Counted from the first letter of the stretch, positions 52,478-61,145 are shown. The stretch: DNA of 64,000 bases from Thermoanaerobaculia bacterium (GCA_022826745.1 JAJDUI010000022.1:62001-126000), one strand, 5' to 3'. The notes: a model not told the origin generated them from the sequence alone. Numbers and translations: made by a program.

Positions 52478-53890
52478 TCAACCACTGCCCTGAAGCGGCA
52501 GAACCGCCCCGACATGGTCCCGGATCCACTTCGCGTCGAACCACTCCAGGGGGTCGACCGGCAGGCCGCCCAGGAGCACGGCGAAGTGCAAGTGATCGCC
52601 GCCGGCGAGCCCGGTCTCGCCGCTGAGTCCCAGGCGCTGGCCGGTGTCGACCGACTGACCGGCCTCGACATCGATTCGGGACAGGTGCGAGTAGAGCGTC
52701 TGCAGGCCGTAGCCGTGATCGACGATGACGGTGTTGCCGTAGATGCCGAAGTACTCCGTCATCACGACTACGCCTGAGTTCGCGGCCGGGACGTCGTCCT
52801 GCACACGCGAAGCGAGATCGAAGCCGAGATGGTCCTGCGTATCGACCACACGGCCCTCGTAGACGTACTGCCTACGGGTCGCGAACTGGTCCATGACCTG
52901 GGTGTTCCGCATCTGCAGGAATGGTCCGCTCCACAGCTGACGCGGCACCGAACTGGAAGCGACCTCGACCAGCCTCTCCGCGTTCATCCGCCGGAGATCG
53001 CCGTTCAGCATGAGGTAGTTCTCAAGCAGACTGCCGCGGTCCTCGAGTTCCGGCGTCCGGGACATGATCGCCGGCACCACACGGGCCATGAAACCGTCGC
53101 TCAGCCGAATGGTCGAGGACCGCAGCGGCGAGGGTTCGACCTCCCGGAGGAAGCGTACGCTTGCCTCGTTGCCGAGCTGGTCGCGCGCGACCAGCCGGAA
53201 AAGCGATGGATCGGCGCTGTCGTACGGAACACCGAACAGGACGAAGCGCTCCTGGGGCCCGCCGCCGGGAAGCGGATGACCAGGGAACCTGTAAGGGCCT
53301 GCCTCCACTCCGCTCTCGACGGCGCTGTCGCCGACCAGGTAGCGCAGCACTCCGCTGCCGGACTGCGTGGGCGTCGCCGTCACCCGCACCGAGTTCAGCT
53401 CCGGCGGCCGAAACCGGACCGGCAATGTGAGCTCCGCCACCCTGGGCCGGGGCCGGCGCAGCAGAGTCCCCGGGCGTTCGACCGTGACGCGCACCGTCGC
53501 CTCGCCTTCGGCCAGGCTGGGGGTCGGCACCCTGCCCACTTCGACCTCGAGCGTCGTCTCGGACACCGGATTGCCGCCCAGCGACCACGGGCCGGGCGGA
53601 CGGTGGCTTCGCTCTTCGAGCAGCACGGACTCCCCGCCCTGGATCAACTCGGCCCGAATCGAACCGAGACCGCGGCCGCCGGCTTCCGCCACGGACGTCA
53701 CGACGGTCCTGGGGCCGATCCCGGGCAGGTCGGACCTGATCGTGACAACGGGCTCCGGTCCGACCCGAACCCAGAGCACCGCGCCGCCGGCAACCAGGGC
53801 CGCAACGAGAATCGCCGCCATCGCCGCCCAGGGCGGCCGGCCTCGCCGGCGCGGTTCCAGGCGAACGGCCTCCCTTCCCGAAAGCGCCAA
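52478..53890 (-). CDS. Membrane-anchored M23 (LytM/NlpD-type) endopeptidase
   Basis: About 470 residues with an N-terminal anchor (PPWAAMAAILVAALVAGGAVLW), a long beta-rich region and a C-terminal zinc peptidase domain. The metal ligands are seen in HLGFDLA (His, Asp) and in DHLHFAV, with the intervening GNTVIVDHGYGLQTLYSHL. It cleaves peptidoglycan peptide bridges in the periplasm. The start is uncertain: TTG 53890 is used, and a CTG a few codons in has a better AGGGAGG site. The VOC-family gene ends 14 bp upstream. Confidence 0.85.
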   Translation of the reverse strand: MALSGREAVRLEPRRRGRPPWAAMAAILVAALVAGGAVLWVRVGPEPVVTIRSDLPGIGPRTVVTSVAEAGGRGLGSIRAELIQGGESVLLEERSHRPPGPWSLGGNPVSETTLEVEVGRVPTPSLAEGEATVRVTVERPGTLLRRPRPRVAELTLPVRFRPPELNSVRVTATPTQSGSGVLRYLVGDSAVESGVEAGPYRFPGHPLPGGGPQERFVLFGVPYDSADPSLFRLVARDQLGNEASVRFLREVEPSPLRSSTIRLSDGFMARVVPAIMSRTPELEDRGSLLENYLMLNGDLRRMNAERLVEVASSSVPRQLWSGPFLQMRNTQVMDQFATRRQYVYEGRVVDTQDHLGFDLASRVQDDVPAANSGVVVMTEYFGIYGNTVIVDHGYGLQTLYSHLSRIDVEAGQSVDTGQRLGLSGETGLAGGDHLHFAVLLGGLPVDPLEWFDAKWIRDHVGAVLPLQGSG

Positions 53891-53904
53891 GATCCGGCGG
53901 CCCG

Positions 53905-54306
53905 TCAGTCGACCTGGAGCAACTCGACCCAGTTGCCGTCCGGATCCTCGATCATCGAGATCTTGATGCCGGGACGAATCTCGCGCGGCGAGATGACGAT
54001 CTTGCGCCCCGCCTCCTCCGCCTGAGCCGTAGCCTCGTCCAGGTTCGAGACTGACAACGTCCAGTACCGGTAGCCCGTCGCACCTCCGATGCCTCCTGGC
54101 GGCGACGAGGCCGCCGGCGCCCTCGACAGCGACACGAGCTTGATCAGGCTCGTACCGCAGAGCAGGCGGTGCATCGTTCCGCCCGGCATCGGCATCTCGC
54201 CCTGATCGTCGAGCCCCAGAATGTCGCGGTAGAAGTGAAGCGACGCCTCCGCGTCGCGCACCACGATGCCGAGATCGATCGATTCCTTCGTCAGTTGTAC
54301 GCCCAA
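53905..54306 (-). CDS. VOC-superfamily (glyoxalase/bleomycin-resistance) protein
   Basis: A 133-residue protein with TTG start at 54306 and a strong GGAGGAGG ribosome site. Two beta-alpha-beta-beta-beta units are visible: DLGIVVRDAEASLHFYRDILGL with MHRLLCG, and YWTLSVSNLDEATAQAEEAG ending DPDGNWVELLQ, whose Glu is a metal ligand. The first metal position before GIVV is Asp rather than His. The activity (lyase, dioxygenase or binding) cannot be told. Confidence 0.83.
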   Translation of the reverse strand: MGVQLTKESIDLGIVVRDAEASLHFYRDILGLDDQGEMPMPGGTMHRLLCGTSLIKLVSLSRAPAASSPPGGIGGATGYRYWTLSVSNLDEATAQAEEAGRKIVISPREIRPGIKISMIEDPDGNWVELLQVD

Positions 54307-54372
54307 AGCAGCCTCCTCCTGATCTGTCGTGGCGGCGGATGTTATCCGGGTGCGCGGGTCCTCTGACCCGCT

Positions 54373-54415
54373 GCCGCCGAAGGCGGCTTCGACACGCGCC
54401 GGCCGTCAGGCCGGC
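54373..54415. repeat. Two tandem GC-rich hairpins
   Basis: GCCGCC-GAA-GGCGGC (54373-54387) and GCCGGCC-GTCA-GGCCGGC (54398-54415) are perfect stems between two minus-strand genes. On the plus strand TCCTCTTT follows the second. On the minus strand, the direction of the flanking genes, no T-run follows, so terminator action is doubtful. They may be REP-like. Confidence 0.5.
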
Positions 54416-54431
54416 TCCTCTTTGGCGGCCC

Positions 54432-55070
54432 CTAGGGATCCACTCGCCGGGCTTCTCCCTCCCTCTGGCGCGACACGACACCGCGGAAGAGCAGGAGAAC
54501 GCCCACCGCCATGACGGCGAGCGGCCAGAACTCGAGGACGTCGTCCACCCAGACGAAGTCCGGAAGGCCCGCAATGACGAGGAATCCGCCGGGGATCAAC
54601 GGCCACCAGCGGTGCACCCTCTCGTAGACCAGGGAGATGGCGTAGATCAGCAGGAAGCCGACGCCGATACCGAAGGCGGCGCTTTCGCCGTCGATGACAA
54701 ACATCGATTCCGAGTACACGTCGTCGTACGCCAGGCCCGCGCCGAGTCCGATCAGGATTCCACCCGGAATCAGCAGCCCGAACGCCCTCTTGTAGAAGTA
54801 GCCCGCCAGGAAGATCCCGCCGACCAGGATCAGGAACAGATGGTCGGGCGAGCCATCCAGTCGCTCCAGCGCCAGCAGGGCGCCTCCCAGCACGATCAGG
54901 GCCAGACCGGCCGCGACCTGGCCGGCCAGGCCGGGGCCAGTGTCCGCCGCCGGCGGTTCCGGCGGCTGCGCCGGCGGTTCGGGCGGTTCCGGCGGCCCGG
55001 CGGATGTCGACGATTCGGACGCGGAGCCTGCGGGCGAAGAAGTGTCGTCGTTCATCTCGTCATGTTCCAT
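54432..55070 (-). CDS. Small multi-pass membrane protein (LiaF/DUF5668-like)
   Basis: A 212-residue protein; ATG 55070 has GGAGG 9 bases upstream. The first 45 residues are an acidic, Pro/Glu-rich tail (PPEPPEPPAQPPEPP). Then come about six helices, each pair joined by short turns (VAAGLALIVLGGALLAL, LFLILVGGIFLAGYF, LLIPGGILIGLGAG, PLIPGGFLVIAGL, FWPLAVMAVGVLLLF). The repeated PGG-turn helix pairs resemble the LiaI/LiaF TM-repeat domains of envelope-stress sensors. No function is known. The disordered cytosolic tail might bind a partner. Confidence 0.75.
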   Translation of the reverse strand: MEHDEMNDDTSSPAGSASESSTSAGPPEPPEPPAQPPEPPAADTGPGLAGQVAAGLALIVLGGALLALERLDGSPDHLFLILVGGIFLAGYFYKRAFGLLIPGGILIGLGAGLAYDDVYSESMFVIDGESAAFGIGVGFLLIYAISLVYERVHRWWPLIPGGFLVIAGLPDFVWVDDVLEFWPLAVMAVGVLLLFRGVVSRQREGEARRVDP

Positions 55071-55150
55071 CAAGTCGTTCCTCCCTGCTGCACTCTACGC
55101 ACGATCACCCGGCGAGGTTCCATCCACCTCGCTTTCGCCGCCAACCCGTC

Positions 55151-55168
55151 GCCGGCCTTCTGGCCGGC
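55151..55168. repeat. Perfect 7-bp hairpin GCCGGCC-TTCT-GGCCGGC
   Basis: It lies in the divergent region before the alpha/beta hydrolase start at 55191. The stem is identical to that at 54398-54415 on the other side of the small membrane-protein gene, but the loop differs. It may be a REP-like unit or a leader hairpin. Confidence 0.45.
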
Positions 55169-55190
55169 ATTCCGCTGGTACGCTTGCCCC

Positions 55191-55910
55191 ATGCCCGTCT
55201 TCGCACGGAACGAGACACGGATCGAGTGGTGGGAAGCCGGCGAGGGCTTTCCCGTGCTGCTGTTCGCGCCGGGCGGCATGCGCTCGGCGGCCGACATCTG
55301 GGGAACGAGCCCGTTCGACCCGCGCGAAGCGCTCTCGGAGTCGTTCCGGGTCATCTCGATGGACCAGCGCAACGCCGGCGGGTCCACGGCGCCGGTAACC
55401 GCCGCCGACGGCTGGCATTCGTACACGGACGATCACCTCGCGCTGCTCGATCACCTGGGTGTCGAGCGTTGTCACGTGATGGGCGGCTGCATCGGCTCGT
55501 CCTACTGCCTCGGCGTCCTCCAGGCCGACGCATCCCGGGTCGGCGCCGCCGTGCTCCAGAACCCGATCGGCCACCACGAGAACCAGGACCTGTTCTACGA
55601 GATGTTCGACACCTGGGCCGACGCCCTGCTCGAGCACCGGGACGATGTGGATCCCGCGGCGCTGCCCCCCTTCCGCGAGCGGATGTACGGCGGCGACTTC
55701 ACGTTCAACGTGGACCGCGACTTCGTGGCCGGAATCGAGACGCCGCTCCTGATTCTGGCCGGCGACGACGCCTACCATCCCCGGCCGATCGCCGAGGAGA
55801 TCGCCGCCCTGGCGCCCAACAACGAGATGATCCTCGAGTGGAAGAGCGAGGAGGCGGCAAGCGTCGCCGCAGCCAGCGTGAGAGCCTTTCTGGAGCGACA
55901 CACACCGTAG
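55191..55910 (+). CDS. Alpha/beta-hydrolase with a cysteine at the nucleophile elbow
   Basis: A 239-residue protein starting at ATG 55191. The fold is clear: oxyanion region LLFAPGGMRSAADIW, RVISMDQRNAGGST, LLDHLGVERCHVMGGCIGSSY. The elbow reads G98-G-Cys100-I-G102, so Cys replaces the usual Ser. An acidic residue follows in LAGDDAYHP. In the last segment (EMILEWKSEEAASV) the usual catalytic His is replaced by Trp-Lys, although His196 in DAYHP could serve. This may be a thiol hydrolase like dienelactone hydrolase, or a non-enzymatic relative. The VWA gene follows 19 bp later. Confidence 0.85.
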   Translation: MPVFARNETRIEWWEAGEGFPVLLFAPGGMRSAADIWGTSPFDPREALSESFRVISMDQRNAGGSTAPVTAADGWHSYTDDHLALLDHLGVERCHVMGGCIGSSYCLGVLQADASRVGAAVLQNPIGHHENQDLFYEMFDTWADALLEHRDDVDPAALPPFRERMYGGDFTFNVDRDFVAGIETPLLILAGDDAYHPRPIAEEIAALAPNNEMILEWKSEEAASVAAASVRAFLERHTP

Positions 55911-55929
55911 CCATCCGAAGGGGAACCAA

Positions 55930-57741
55930 ATGATCGGAGCAACTCTGCTCGGAGCGGTCCTGGCACTGGGGACTCCACCAGGGCCGGCCACACCGACCGA
56001 GGCCCGGCAGACTGAGAACCTCCCGGAGGGCCCGCTCGGTCGGGGCGTCGGCGAACTGAGCGACGTCGTCGAGGTGACGGTGGTCAACGTGGACGTCATC
56101 GCCACCGACCGCAACGGCCGCCCGGCGGAAGACCTGTCGCGCCAGAACTTCCGGGTCTTCGACGACGGCCAGCCGGTCCAGCTCAGCTACTTCAGCCGCG
56201 GCGGGGGCAGCGATGCCGCGGACCCGGAACTCGTGCGGGAGCCGCTGTCGATCGCGTTCTTCTTCGACAACACCCATCTCACTGTCGCCAGCCGCTCCGC
56301 GGTGATGGACCAGATCAAGGACTTCGCCCGCGGCCAGCTCGAAACCGGTGACCGGGACGTCCCCGTCTACGCGATGGTGGTCGCCTTCGACGGCGAGCTG
56401 CGGCTGCTCCAGGACCTGACCACGGACTACATCGCCCTCGCCCAGGGGCTGAACCGGGCCGAGGCCGCACACCAGGTCTTCACCGAAGCTCAAAGCCTCA
56501 AGCGAAGGTCGCAGGAGAGTTTCCTCCAGTTGATGGACCAGTTGAACGGCCGGCGCCAGGACTCGGCCGGCAGCATCGGCGCGATGCGCGCGACGCTCGC
56601 CGAGTTGCTCGCCTACGCGCGCGTCGTGCACCAGGACAGCTCCCGCACCGCCGATGCGATCGAGGATGTCGTCGAGTCACTGGCCCTGGTTCCCGGACGC
56701 AAGGCCTTCTTCCTGATCAGCGACGGCTTCGCGTCCCGGCCGTTCGACCGCCTGCTCCAGAACGTGCAGAAGCGCGTGGCCGGTCGCCGGGAAGAAACCG
56801 GCGTCGAGTTGATGCAGAACCGCGAGGTCGACGCGCCGGAGGGCTTCGACGCACCGAACAACCTCTACACGAGAAACTCGAACATCCAGGGCACCGCCGC
56901 GCTCACGGCCACTTCCTTCCAGCAACACCTCTCCGCCTTCGATCTCAGTGACCGGTACGTCGGCCTGGCCGCTCTCGCGAACTCCCACCGCGTCTCCTTC
57001 TACGCCTTCAAGCCGCCCGAGGTCGAGGTCGCCGCGGCGGCGCTGTCCGAGCGCGTGTCGGACCAGCAGAAGCTCACCTACCTCTCCGACCTCCGCGGCG
57101 TGCTGAACGGCCTGGCCCACGACACCGGCGGCCGCTCCTGGGTTTCCGGCCGCAACGTGGAGACGTTCTTCGACCAGGTGGCGGCGGACCTGGGTTCCTA
57201 CTACTCGCTCGGCTACGTGCTCGACGAGTTCGTCGAGGGCTCGATCCACGAGGTCCGCATCAGGACCCGGCCGAGGAACCTGCGGCTGCGCCACCGGACG
57301 AGCTACGTGGCAAGGTCACTCCGAGAGCGGCTGGCCGAGCGGACGGTCGGCGCCCTGCTGCTCGGCTGGACCGAGAACCCCCACGGACTTCACATCGACA
57401 GCATCCAGTGGGACACCGGCGGGGGCGGCTTCTACGACGTCGACTTCACCGTTTCCGTGCCCCTCGACAGCCTCGTCATGCTCGAGCAGGCCGGACAACG
57501 CACCGACCAGGTCCGCGTGGTCGCCGTCGTGCTCACCGAGGACGGCGAGCAGTTGGCGCCGAGCCACATCGTCCTGCCCCTGGCCATCCCCGACCGTGAC
57601 TGGTCGGAGGCCCGGGACCAGTTCTTCGCCGTCAGTTTCGAGTACCCCATTCCGCGCGGCAGCCACCGGGTCGCCATCGGCCTCTGGGACGAGAACGGCG
57701 GCAACGGTTCCTACATCAGGAGAGAATTCAGTGTGCGCTGA
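55930..57741 (+). CDS. Secreted VWA-like protein with degenerate MIDAS (fifth VWA protein)
   Basis: A 603-residue exported protein, ATG 55930 behind AAGGGGAA. A short signal peptide leads to the VWFA-related entry (VEVTVVNVDVIATDRNGRPAEDLSRQNFRVFDDG) and a VWA-like domain. At the MIDAS position it has D113-N-T-H-L instead of DxSxS, so metal binding is doubtful. Later ISDGFASRPF corresponds to the last MIDAS strand. A C-terminal beta domain (IDSIQWDTGGGGFYDVDFTVSVPL) follows. Its end overlaps the MOSC gene by 11 bp. The Ig-like module of the other VWA proteins is absent. Confidence 0.83.
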   Translation: MIGATLLGAVLALGTPPGPATPTEARQTENLPEGPLGRGVGELSDVVEVTVVNVDVIATDRNGRPAEDLSRQNFRVFDDGQPVQLSYFSRGGGSDAADPELVREPLSIAFFFDNTHLTVASRSAVMDQIKDFARGQLETGDRDVPVYAMVVAFDGELRLLQDLTTDYIALAQGLNRAEAAHQVFTEAQSLKRRSQESFLQLMDQLNGRRQDSAGSIGAMRATLAELLAYARVVHQDSSRTADAIEDVVESLALVPGRKAFFLISDGFASRPFDRLLQNVQKRVAGRREETGVELMQNREVDAPEGFDAPNNLYTRNSNIQGTAALTATSFQQHLSAFDLSDRYVGLAALANSHRVSFYAFKPPEVEVAAAALSERVSDQQKLTYLSDLRGVLNGLAHDTGGRSWVSGRNVETFFDQVAADLGSYYSLGYVLDEFVEGSIHEVRIRTRPRNLRLRHRTSYVARSLRERLAERTVGALLLGWTENPHGLHIDSIQWDTGGGGFYDVDFTVSVPLDSLVMLEQAGQRTDQVRVVAVVLTEDGEQLAPSHIVLPLAIPDRDWSEARDQFFAVSFEYPIPRGSHRVAIGLWDENGGNGSYIRREFSVR

Positions 57742-58312
57742 CCTTGAAACCACCCCCGGACCCGCTCACCTCACCGAGGCCGAGCTGACCGCGGGCTTTG
57801 GCCATGTCCTGGCCTCCCCCGCCGACGGCGGCACCCTGGAGATGATCGTCCGGCGGCCCGCGGTCGATCAGCGAGAGACGCTCGAAGAAGGACGGCTCAC
57901 TACCGAGGAGGGCCTCGAGGGAGATTCCTGGAAGAAGCGCCGCGGCTACTCCCTTCCTGACGGCTCACCCGATCCCGACGCGCAGATCACCCTGACCAAC
58001 GCGCGGTTCGCCGACCTGATCGCGGGTGCGCGGGACCGGTGGCCCCTTGCCGGAGACCAGCTCTACGTCGACCTCGACCTGAGCGAGGACAACCTGCCGG
58101 CGGGCACCAGGCTCCGCATCGGCGAAGCGACCATCGAGGTCACGGCCCTCCCCCACACCGGCTGCAGCAAGTACCGGCAGCGATTCGGGCTGGAGGCGCT
58201 CAAGTTCACGGCCACGCCGGAGGGCAGGTCGCGGCACCTGCGCGGCATCTACGCCCGCGTCGTCGAGCCCGGGGCGGTGCGGGTCGGCGACCCGATCAAG
58301 AAGGTGGATTGA
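57731..58312 (+). CDS. MOSC-domain protein
   Basis: A 193-residue protein from GTG 57731, overlapping the VWA gene by 11 bp. The MOSC (molybdenum cofactor sulfurase C-terminal) pattern is visible: GLEGDSWKKRRG, LTNARFADLIAGA, LYVDLDLSEDNLPAGTRLRIG and the conserved Cys in ALPHTGCSKYRQRF. MOSC proteins carry or transfer sulfur for molybdenum or other cofactors. A rhodanese-like sulfur transferase begins 5 bp downstream, so the two may act together in sulfur handling. Confidence 0.85.
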   Translation: MCADLETTPGPAHLTEAELTAGFGHVLASPADGGTLEMIVRRPAVDQRETLEEGRLTTEEGLEGDSWKKRRGYSLPDGSPDPDAQITLTNARFADLIAGARDRWPLAGDQLYVDLDLSEDNLPAGTRLRIGEATIEVTALPHTGCSKYRQRFGLEALKFTATPEGRSRHLRGIYARVVEPGAVRVGDPIKKVD

Positions 58313-58317
58313 CGCCG

Positions 58318-58728
58318 ATGGCAATCACCAGGGGAGTCCGGCAACTCGTCGCCGAGGCCGACGCCGCGGTCGTAACGGTCACGGTCGCGGACGCGCTCGA
58401 CCGGCAGCAGAGCGGCGCCCTCATCGTCGACCTGCGCGACATCCGCGAGCGGGCCCGCGAGGGCTTCATTCCCGGCTCCTTCCACGCCCCCCGGGGCATG
58501 ATCGAGTTCTGGGTGGATCCCGACAGCCCCTACTTCAAGGAGGCCTTCGGCGGCGACCGGGAGTTCATCTTCCACTGCGCCAGCGGCTGGCGCTCCGCCC
58601 TCGCGACAAAGGCGGTCCAGGACATGGGGCTCGCGCCGGTATCCCACATCGGTGGGGGCTTCACGGCCTGGAAAAAGGCCGATGCGCCCGTGCTGCGGAC
58701 GGAGGACGGCCGAGAACCGAGAGCTTGA
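58318..58728 (+). CDS. Single-domain rhodanese (sulfurtransferase)
   Basis: A 136-residue protein from ATG 58318. The rhodanese signatures are ALIVDLRDIRERAREGFIPGSFHAPRG and the active-site loop FHCASGWRSALA with the catalytic Cys, followed by GGFTAWKKADAP. It moves sulfane sulfur from a donor such as thiosulfate to an acceptor. Being directly downstream of a MOSC gene suggests sulfur delivery to a cofactor. The TTGACA of the lysW promoter overlaps its stop codon. Confidence 0.9.
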   Translation: MAITRGVRQLVAEADAAVVTVTVADALDRQQSGALIVDLRDIRERAREGFIPGSFHAPRGMIEFWVDPDSPYFKEAFGGDREFIFHCASGWRSALATKAVQDMGLAPVSHIGGGFTAWKKADAPVLRTEDGREPRA

Positions 58729-58753
58729 CAGTACGGCAACGATTCCTTAGCCT
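58725..58753 (+). promoter_or_regulatory. Candidate promoter of the lysW operon
   Basis: TTGACA (58725-58730) and TAGCCT (58748-58753) are separated by 17 bp; the first is a perfect -35, the second a weak -10. It overlaps the rhodanese stop and would give a leader of about 215 bases before lysW. Confidence 0.5.
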
Positions 58754-58904
58754 CTGCGCCCGTTCAAAGCCGACACGCAAGATGCTCGTCCTCCTCACCT
58801 TCGCCTCGACCGCTCCCCTCGCGAAGGGTCACTGCCGCGGCGCGAAGCGTCCGGGACAGGATCCTGGGTGACCTGGTAGATCGAGAACGCATCTTCTCCT
58901 AGAG

Positions 58905-58935
58905 GCCGGCCATCCAGAGGGATGAGCCGGCTTTT
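58905..58935 (+). terminator. Terminator-like hairpin in the lysW leader (possible attenuator)
   Basis: GCCGGC (58905-58910) pairs with GCCGGC (58926-58931), with ATCC/GGAT pairing inside, and TTTT follows at 58932-58935. It lies 40 bases before the lysW start, so unconditional termination would silence the operon; a regulated attenuator is more likely. An open frame at 58782-58871 (29 codons, two Lys and two Arg) precedes it but has no good ribosome site. Confidence 0.55.
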
Positions 58936-58975
58936 CACTTCCTGGAAGTGCAAACCCACCCAAGGAGACATCGCA

Positions 58976-59161
58976 ATGGAACTCCAGACCGTCGACGCCG
59001 ACAGCGAGTGCCCCGAGTGTTTTGAGGCCGTGAGCCTCAAGGCGGTCATGCAGCATGAGATCGTCCAGTGCGCCGGCTGCGGCGTCGACCTGGAGGTGAT
59101 CGAACTCGACCCCGTCGCCCTGGAGCTCGCGCCGGAAGAAGAAGAGGACTGGGGCGAGTAG
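58976..59161 (+). CDS. lysW: Amino-group carrier protein LysW
   Basis: A 61-residue acidic carrier from ATG 58976 behind AAGGAGA. The zinc-ribbon cysteines are in ECPECFE and QCAGCGVD, and the C-terminal EDWGE motif, whose last glutamate carries the intermediates, is intact. It is the scaffold on which alpha-aminoadipate (for lysine) or glutamate (for ornithine/arginine) is held during conversion. It is first of a six-gene operon with lysX, argC, argB, argD and lysK homologs. Confidence 0.95.
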   Translation: MELQTVDADSECPECFEAVSLKAVMQHEIVQCAGCGVDLEVIELDPVALELAPEEEEDWGE

Positions 59162-59173
59162 CAGGAACCGGAA

Positions 59174-60064
59174 ATGCGCATCGGAGTCCTCTACAGCCGG
59201 GTCCGGCCCGAAGAGAAGCTGCTGTTCGCCGAGCTCGAGCGTCGGCCGGCCGACGTCGAGCTGATCGACGATCGCAGGGTCGTCCTCGCACTCGGCGGGA
59301 GCAGCGCACTCGAGCCGCCCTTCGACTTCGACGTCGTCTTCGACCGCTCGCTCAGCTACAGCCGGGCTCTGGCCAACCTGCGCGTCCTGGCCGACCGCGG
59401 CGTGGCCACCGTCAATCCCGCCCGCGTGATCGAGAACTGCGGAGACAAGGTCCGCACGTCGAGTCTGCTCCAGGCGGCCTCGCTGCCGACGCCCGCCACC
59501 CGGGTGGCCTCGACGCCCGAGGCGGCCCTGCTCGCGATCGAGGAACTCGGCTACCCGGTCGTCATGAAGCCCACCGTCGGATCCTGGGGCCGCCTGATCG
59601 CGCGCATCAACGACCGGGACGCCGCCGAAGCCCTGCTGGAGCACAAGAGCACGCTCGGCTCCTACCAGCACTCCATCTTCTACCTGCAGCGCTACGTCGA
59701 CAAGCCGGAAAGGGACATCCGTGCCTTCGTGGCCGGCAGCAGGACCCTCTGCGCGATCTACCGCCGGGCGCCGCACTGGATCACGAACACGGCGCGCGGC
59801 GCCTCCACCGAAGACTGCCCGGTGACGCCGGAGATCGACGACCTCTGCCGGAGGGCAGCGCGCGCCGTCGGCGGCGGTCTCCTGGCGGTCGACCTGGTGG
59901 AGGACCGCGACCGCGGCCTGCTGGTGCTGGAAGTCAACCACACGATGGAGTTCCGCAACTCGATCGCACCCACCGGCGTCGACATTCCCGCGCGCATGAT
60001 CGATTTCGTCGAACGGGTGGCCACAGTGGGCTGGGACGAGGCCCAGGAACCGGAGGCGGCATGA
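59174..60064 (+). CDS. lysX: LysW ligase (LysX/ArgX, RimK-like ATP-grasp)
   Basis: Joins the amino group of alpha-aminoadipate or glutamate to the C-terminal Glu of LysW using ATP. The 296-residue protein has the ATP-grasp features [64 protein letters not shown] and the family end [13 protein letters not shown]. Whether it prefers aminoadipate (LysX) or glutamate (ArgX) cannot be read from motifs alone. The next gene overlaps its stop (ATGA). Confidence 0.92.
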   Translation: MRIGVLYSRVRPEEKLLFAELERRPADVELIDDRRVVLALGGSSALEPPFDFDVVFDRSLSYSRALANLRVLADRGVATVNPARVIENCGDKVRTSSLLQAASLPTPATRVASTPEAALLAIEELGYPVVMKPTVGSWGRLIARINDRDAAEALLEHKSTLGSYQHSIFYLQRYVDKPERDIRAFVAGSRTLCAIYRRAPHWITNTARGASTEDCPVTPEIDDLCRRAARAVGGGLLAVDLVEDRDRGLLVLEVNHTMEFRNSIAPTGVDIPARMIDFVERVATVGWDEAQEPEAA

Positions 60065-61143
60065 CTCTCCGCGCCTCGATCGTCGGCGGGTCCGGCTATG
60101 CCGGCGGCGAGCTGCTGCGGCTGCTGCTCGGCCACCCCGGGTTCGAGGTCGCCCAGGTCACTTCGCGGCGGCTGGCCGGCTCTTTCGTGCACTTCACCCA
60201 CCCGAACCTGCGCGGCCACACCGACCTGCGCTTCTCCACCCTGGACGAACTCGAGCGCTGCGACCTGCTCTTCCTCTGCCTGCCGCACGGCAACGCGGCC
60301 AGGGACATCGACCTCTACTCCGAACTCGCACCGAAAGTCGTCGATCTCTCGGCCGACTTCCGGCTTCGTTCGGCCGAGGCATGGGAGGACTGGTACGGCG
60401 ACCCCCATGTCGCGCCGAAGTGGCTCGACCGCTTCGCGTACGGCCTGCCCGAGCTGGACCGCGAGGCAGTCGCCGGCGCCGACCTCGCGAGCGGTGTCGG
60501 ATGCAACGCGACCGCGACCCTGCTCGGTCTGCTTCCACTGCTCGAGCCCGGACCGGCGGAGAACGATCTCGTCGACTGGAACCGGGGCGTCGTCACCGAA
60601 CTGAAAGTCGGCAGCAGCGAAGGCGGCGCGTCGTCGTCGGATGCCTCCCACCACCCGGAGCGGTCGGGCGTGGTCCGCAGCTTCCGGCCGACGGGCCACC
60701 GGCACACCGCCGAGGTCGAACAGGCGTTCGCGAGCCGCGGCGTCGACGTCGCCGGCGACGTCCACCTCTCGGTGACGGCCGTCGAGATGGTGCGCGGCGT
60801 TCTCGCGACCAGCCACATCTTCCTTGCCGACGCCACCGACGCCAGGGCCGCCGAGCGCGAGCTCTTCCGGACCTACCGTTCCTTCTGCCGCGAACATCCC
60901 TTCGTTCGCCTGGTCAAGGACCGGCGCGGCATTCACCGCTATCCCGAACCGAAGATCCTCGCCGGCAGCAATCACGCCGAGGTCGGTTTCGACCTGGATC
61001 CAAGGACCGGTCGCCTGGTCGTCATCTGCGCCATTGACAACCTGATGAAGGGCGCGGCCGGCAACGCGGTCCAGTGCGCCAATCTGATGTGCGGGTACGG
61101 AGAAACCCGGGGCCTCGGTTTCCTCGGGCTTCACCCGGTGTGA
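60061..61143 (+). CDS. argC: LysW-aminoadipyl/glutamyl-phosphate reductase (ArgC/LysY)
   Basis: A 360-residue NADPH-dependent reductase. The Rossmann start is [21 protein letters not shown], the catalytic Cys is in [13 protein letters not shown], and the C-domain has [13 protein letters not shown] and [15 protein letters not shown]. It reduces the acyl-phosphate made by the ArgB/LysZ kinase to the semialdehyde while bound to LysW. The start overlaps the ligase stop in ATGA, a mark of translational coupling. A Ser-rich insert ([14 protein letters not shown]) follows the catalytic region. Confidence 0.92.
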   Translation: MTLRASIVGGSGYAGGELLRLLLGHPGFEVAQVTSRRLAGSFVHFTHPNLRGHTDLRFSTLDELERCDLLFLCLPHGNAARDIDLYSELAPKVVDLSADFRLRSAEAWEDWYGDPHVAPKWLDRFAYGLPELDREAVAGADLASGVGCNATATLLGLLPLLEPGPAENDLVDWNRGVVTELKVGSSEGGASSSDASHHPERSGVVRSFRPTGHRHTAEVEQAFASRGVDVAGDVHLSVTAVEMVRGVLATSHIFLADATDARAAERELFRTYRSFCREHPFVRLVKDRRGIHRYPEPKILAGSNHAEVGFDLDPRTGRLVVICAIDNLMKGAAGNAVQCANLMCGYGETRGLGFLGLHPV

Positions 61144-61145
61144 CG

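Noticed and set aside
58760..58975. Lysine riboswitch in the lysW leader
   Set aside because: GAAGGGTCACTGCCGCGG has a faint resemblance to one internal segment, but the conserved 5' AGAGG element and closing helix are not found. Left as an unassigned leader.
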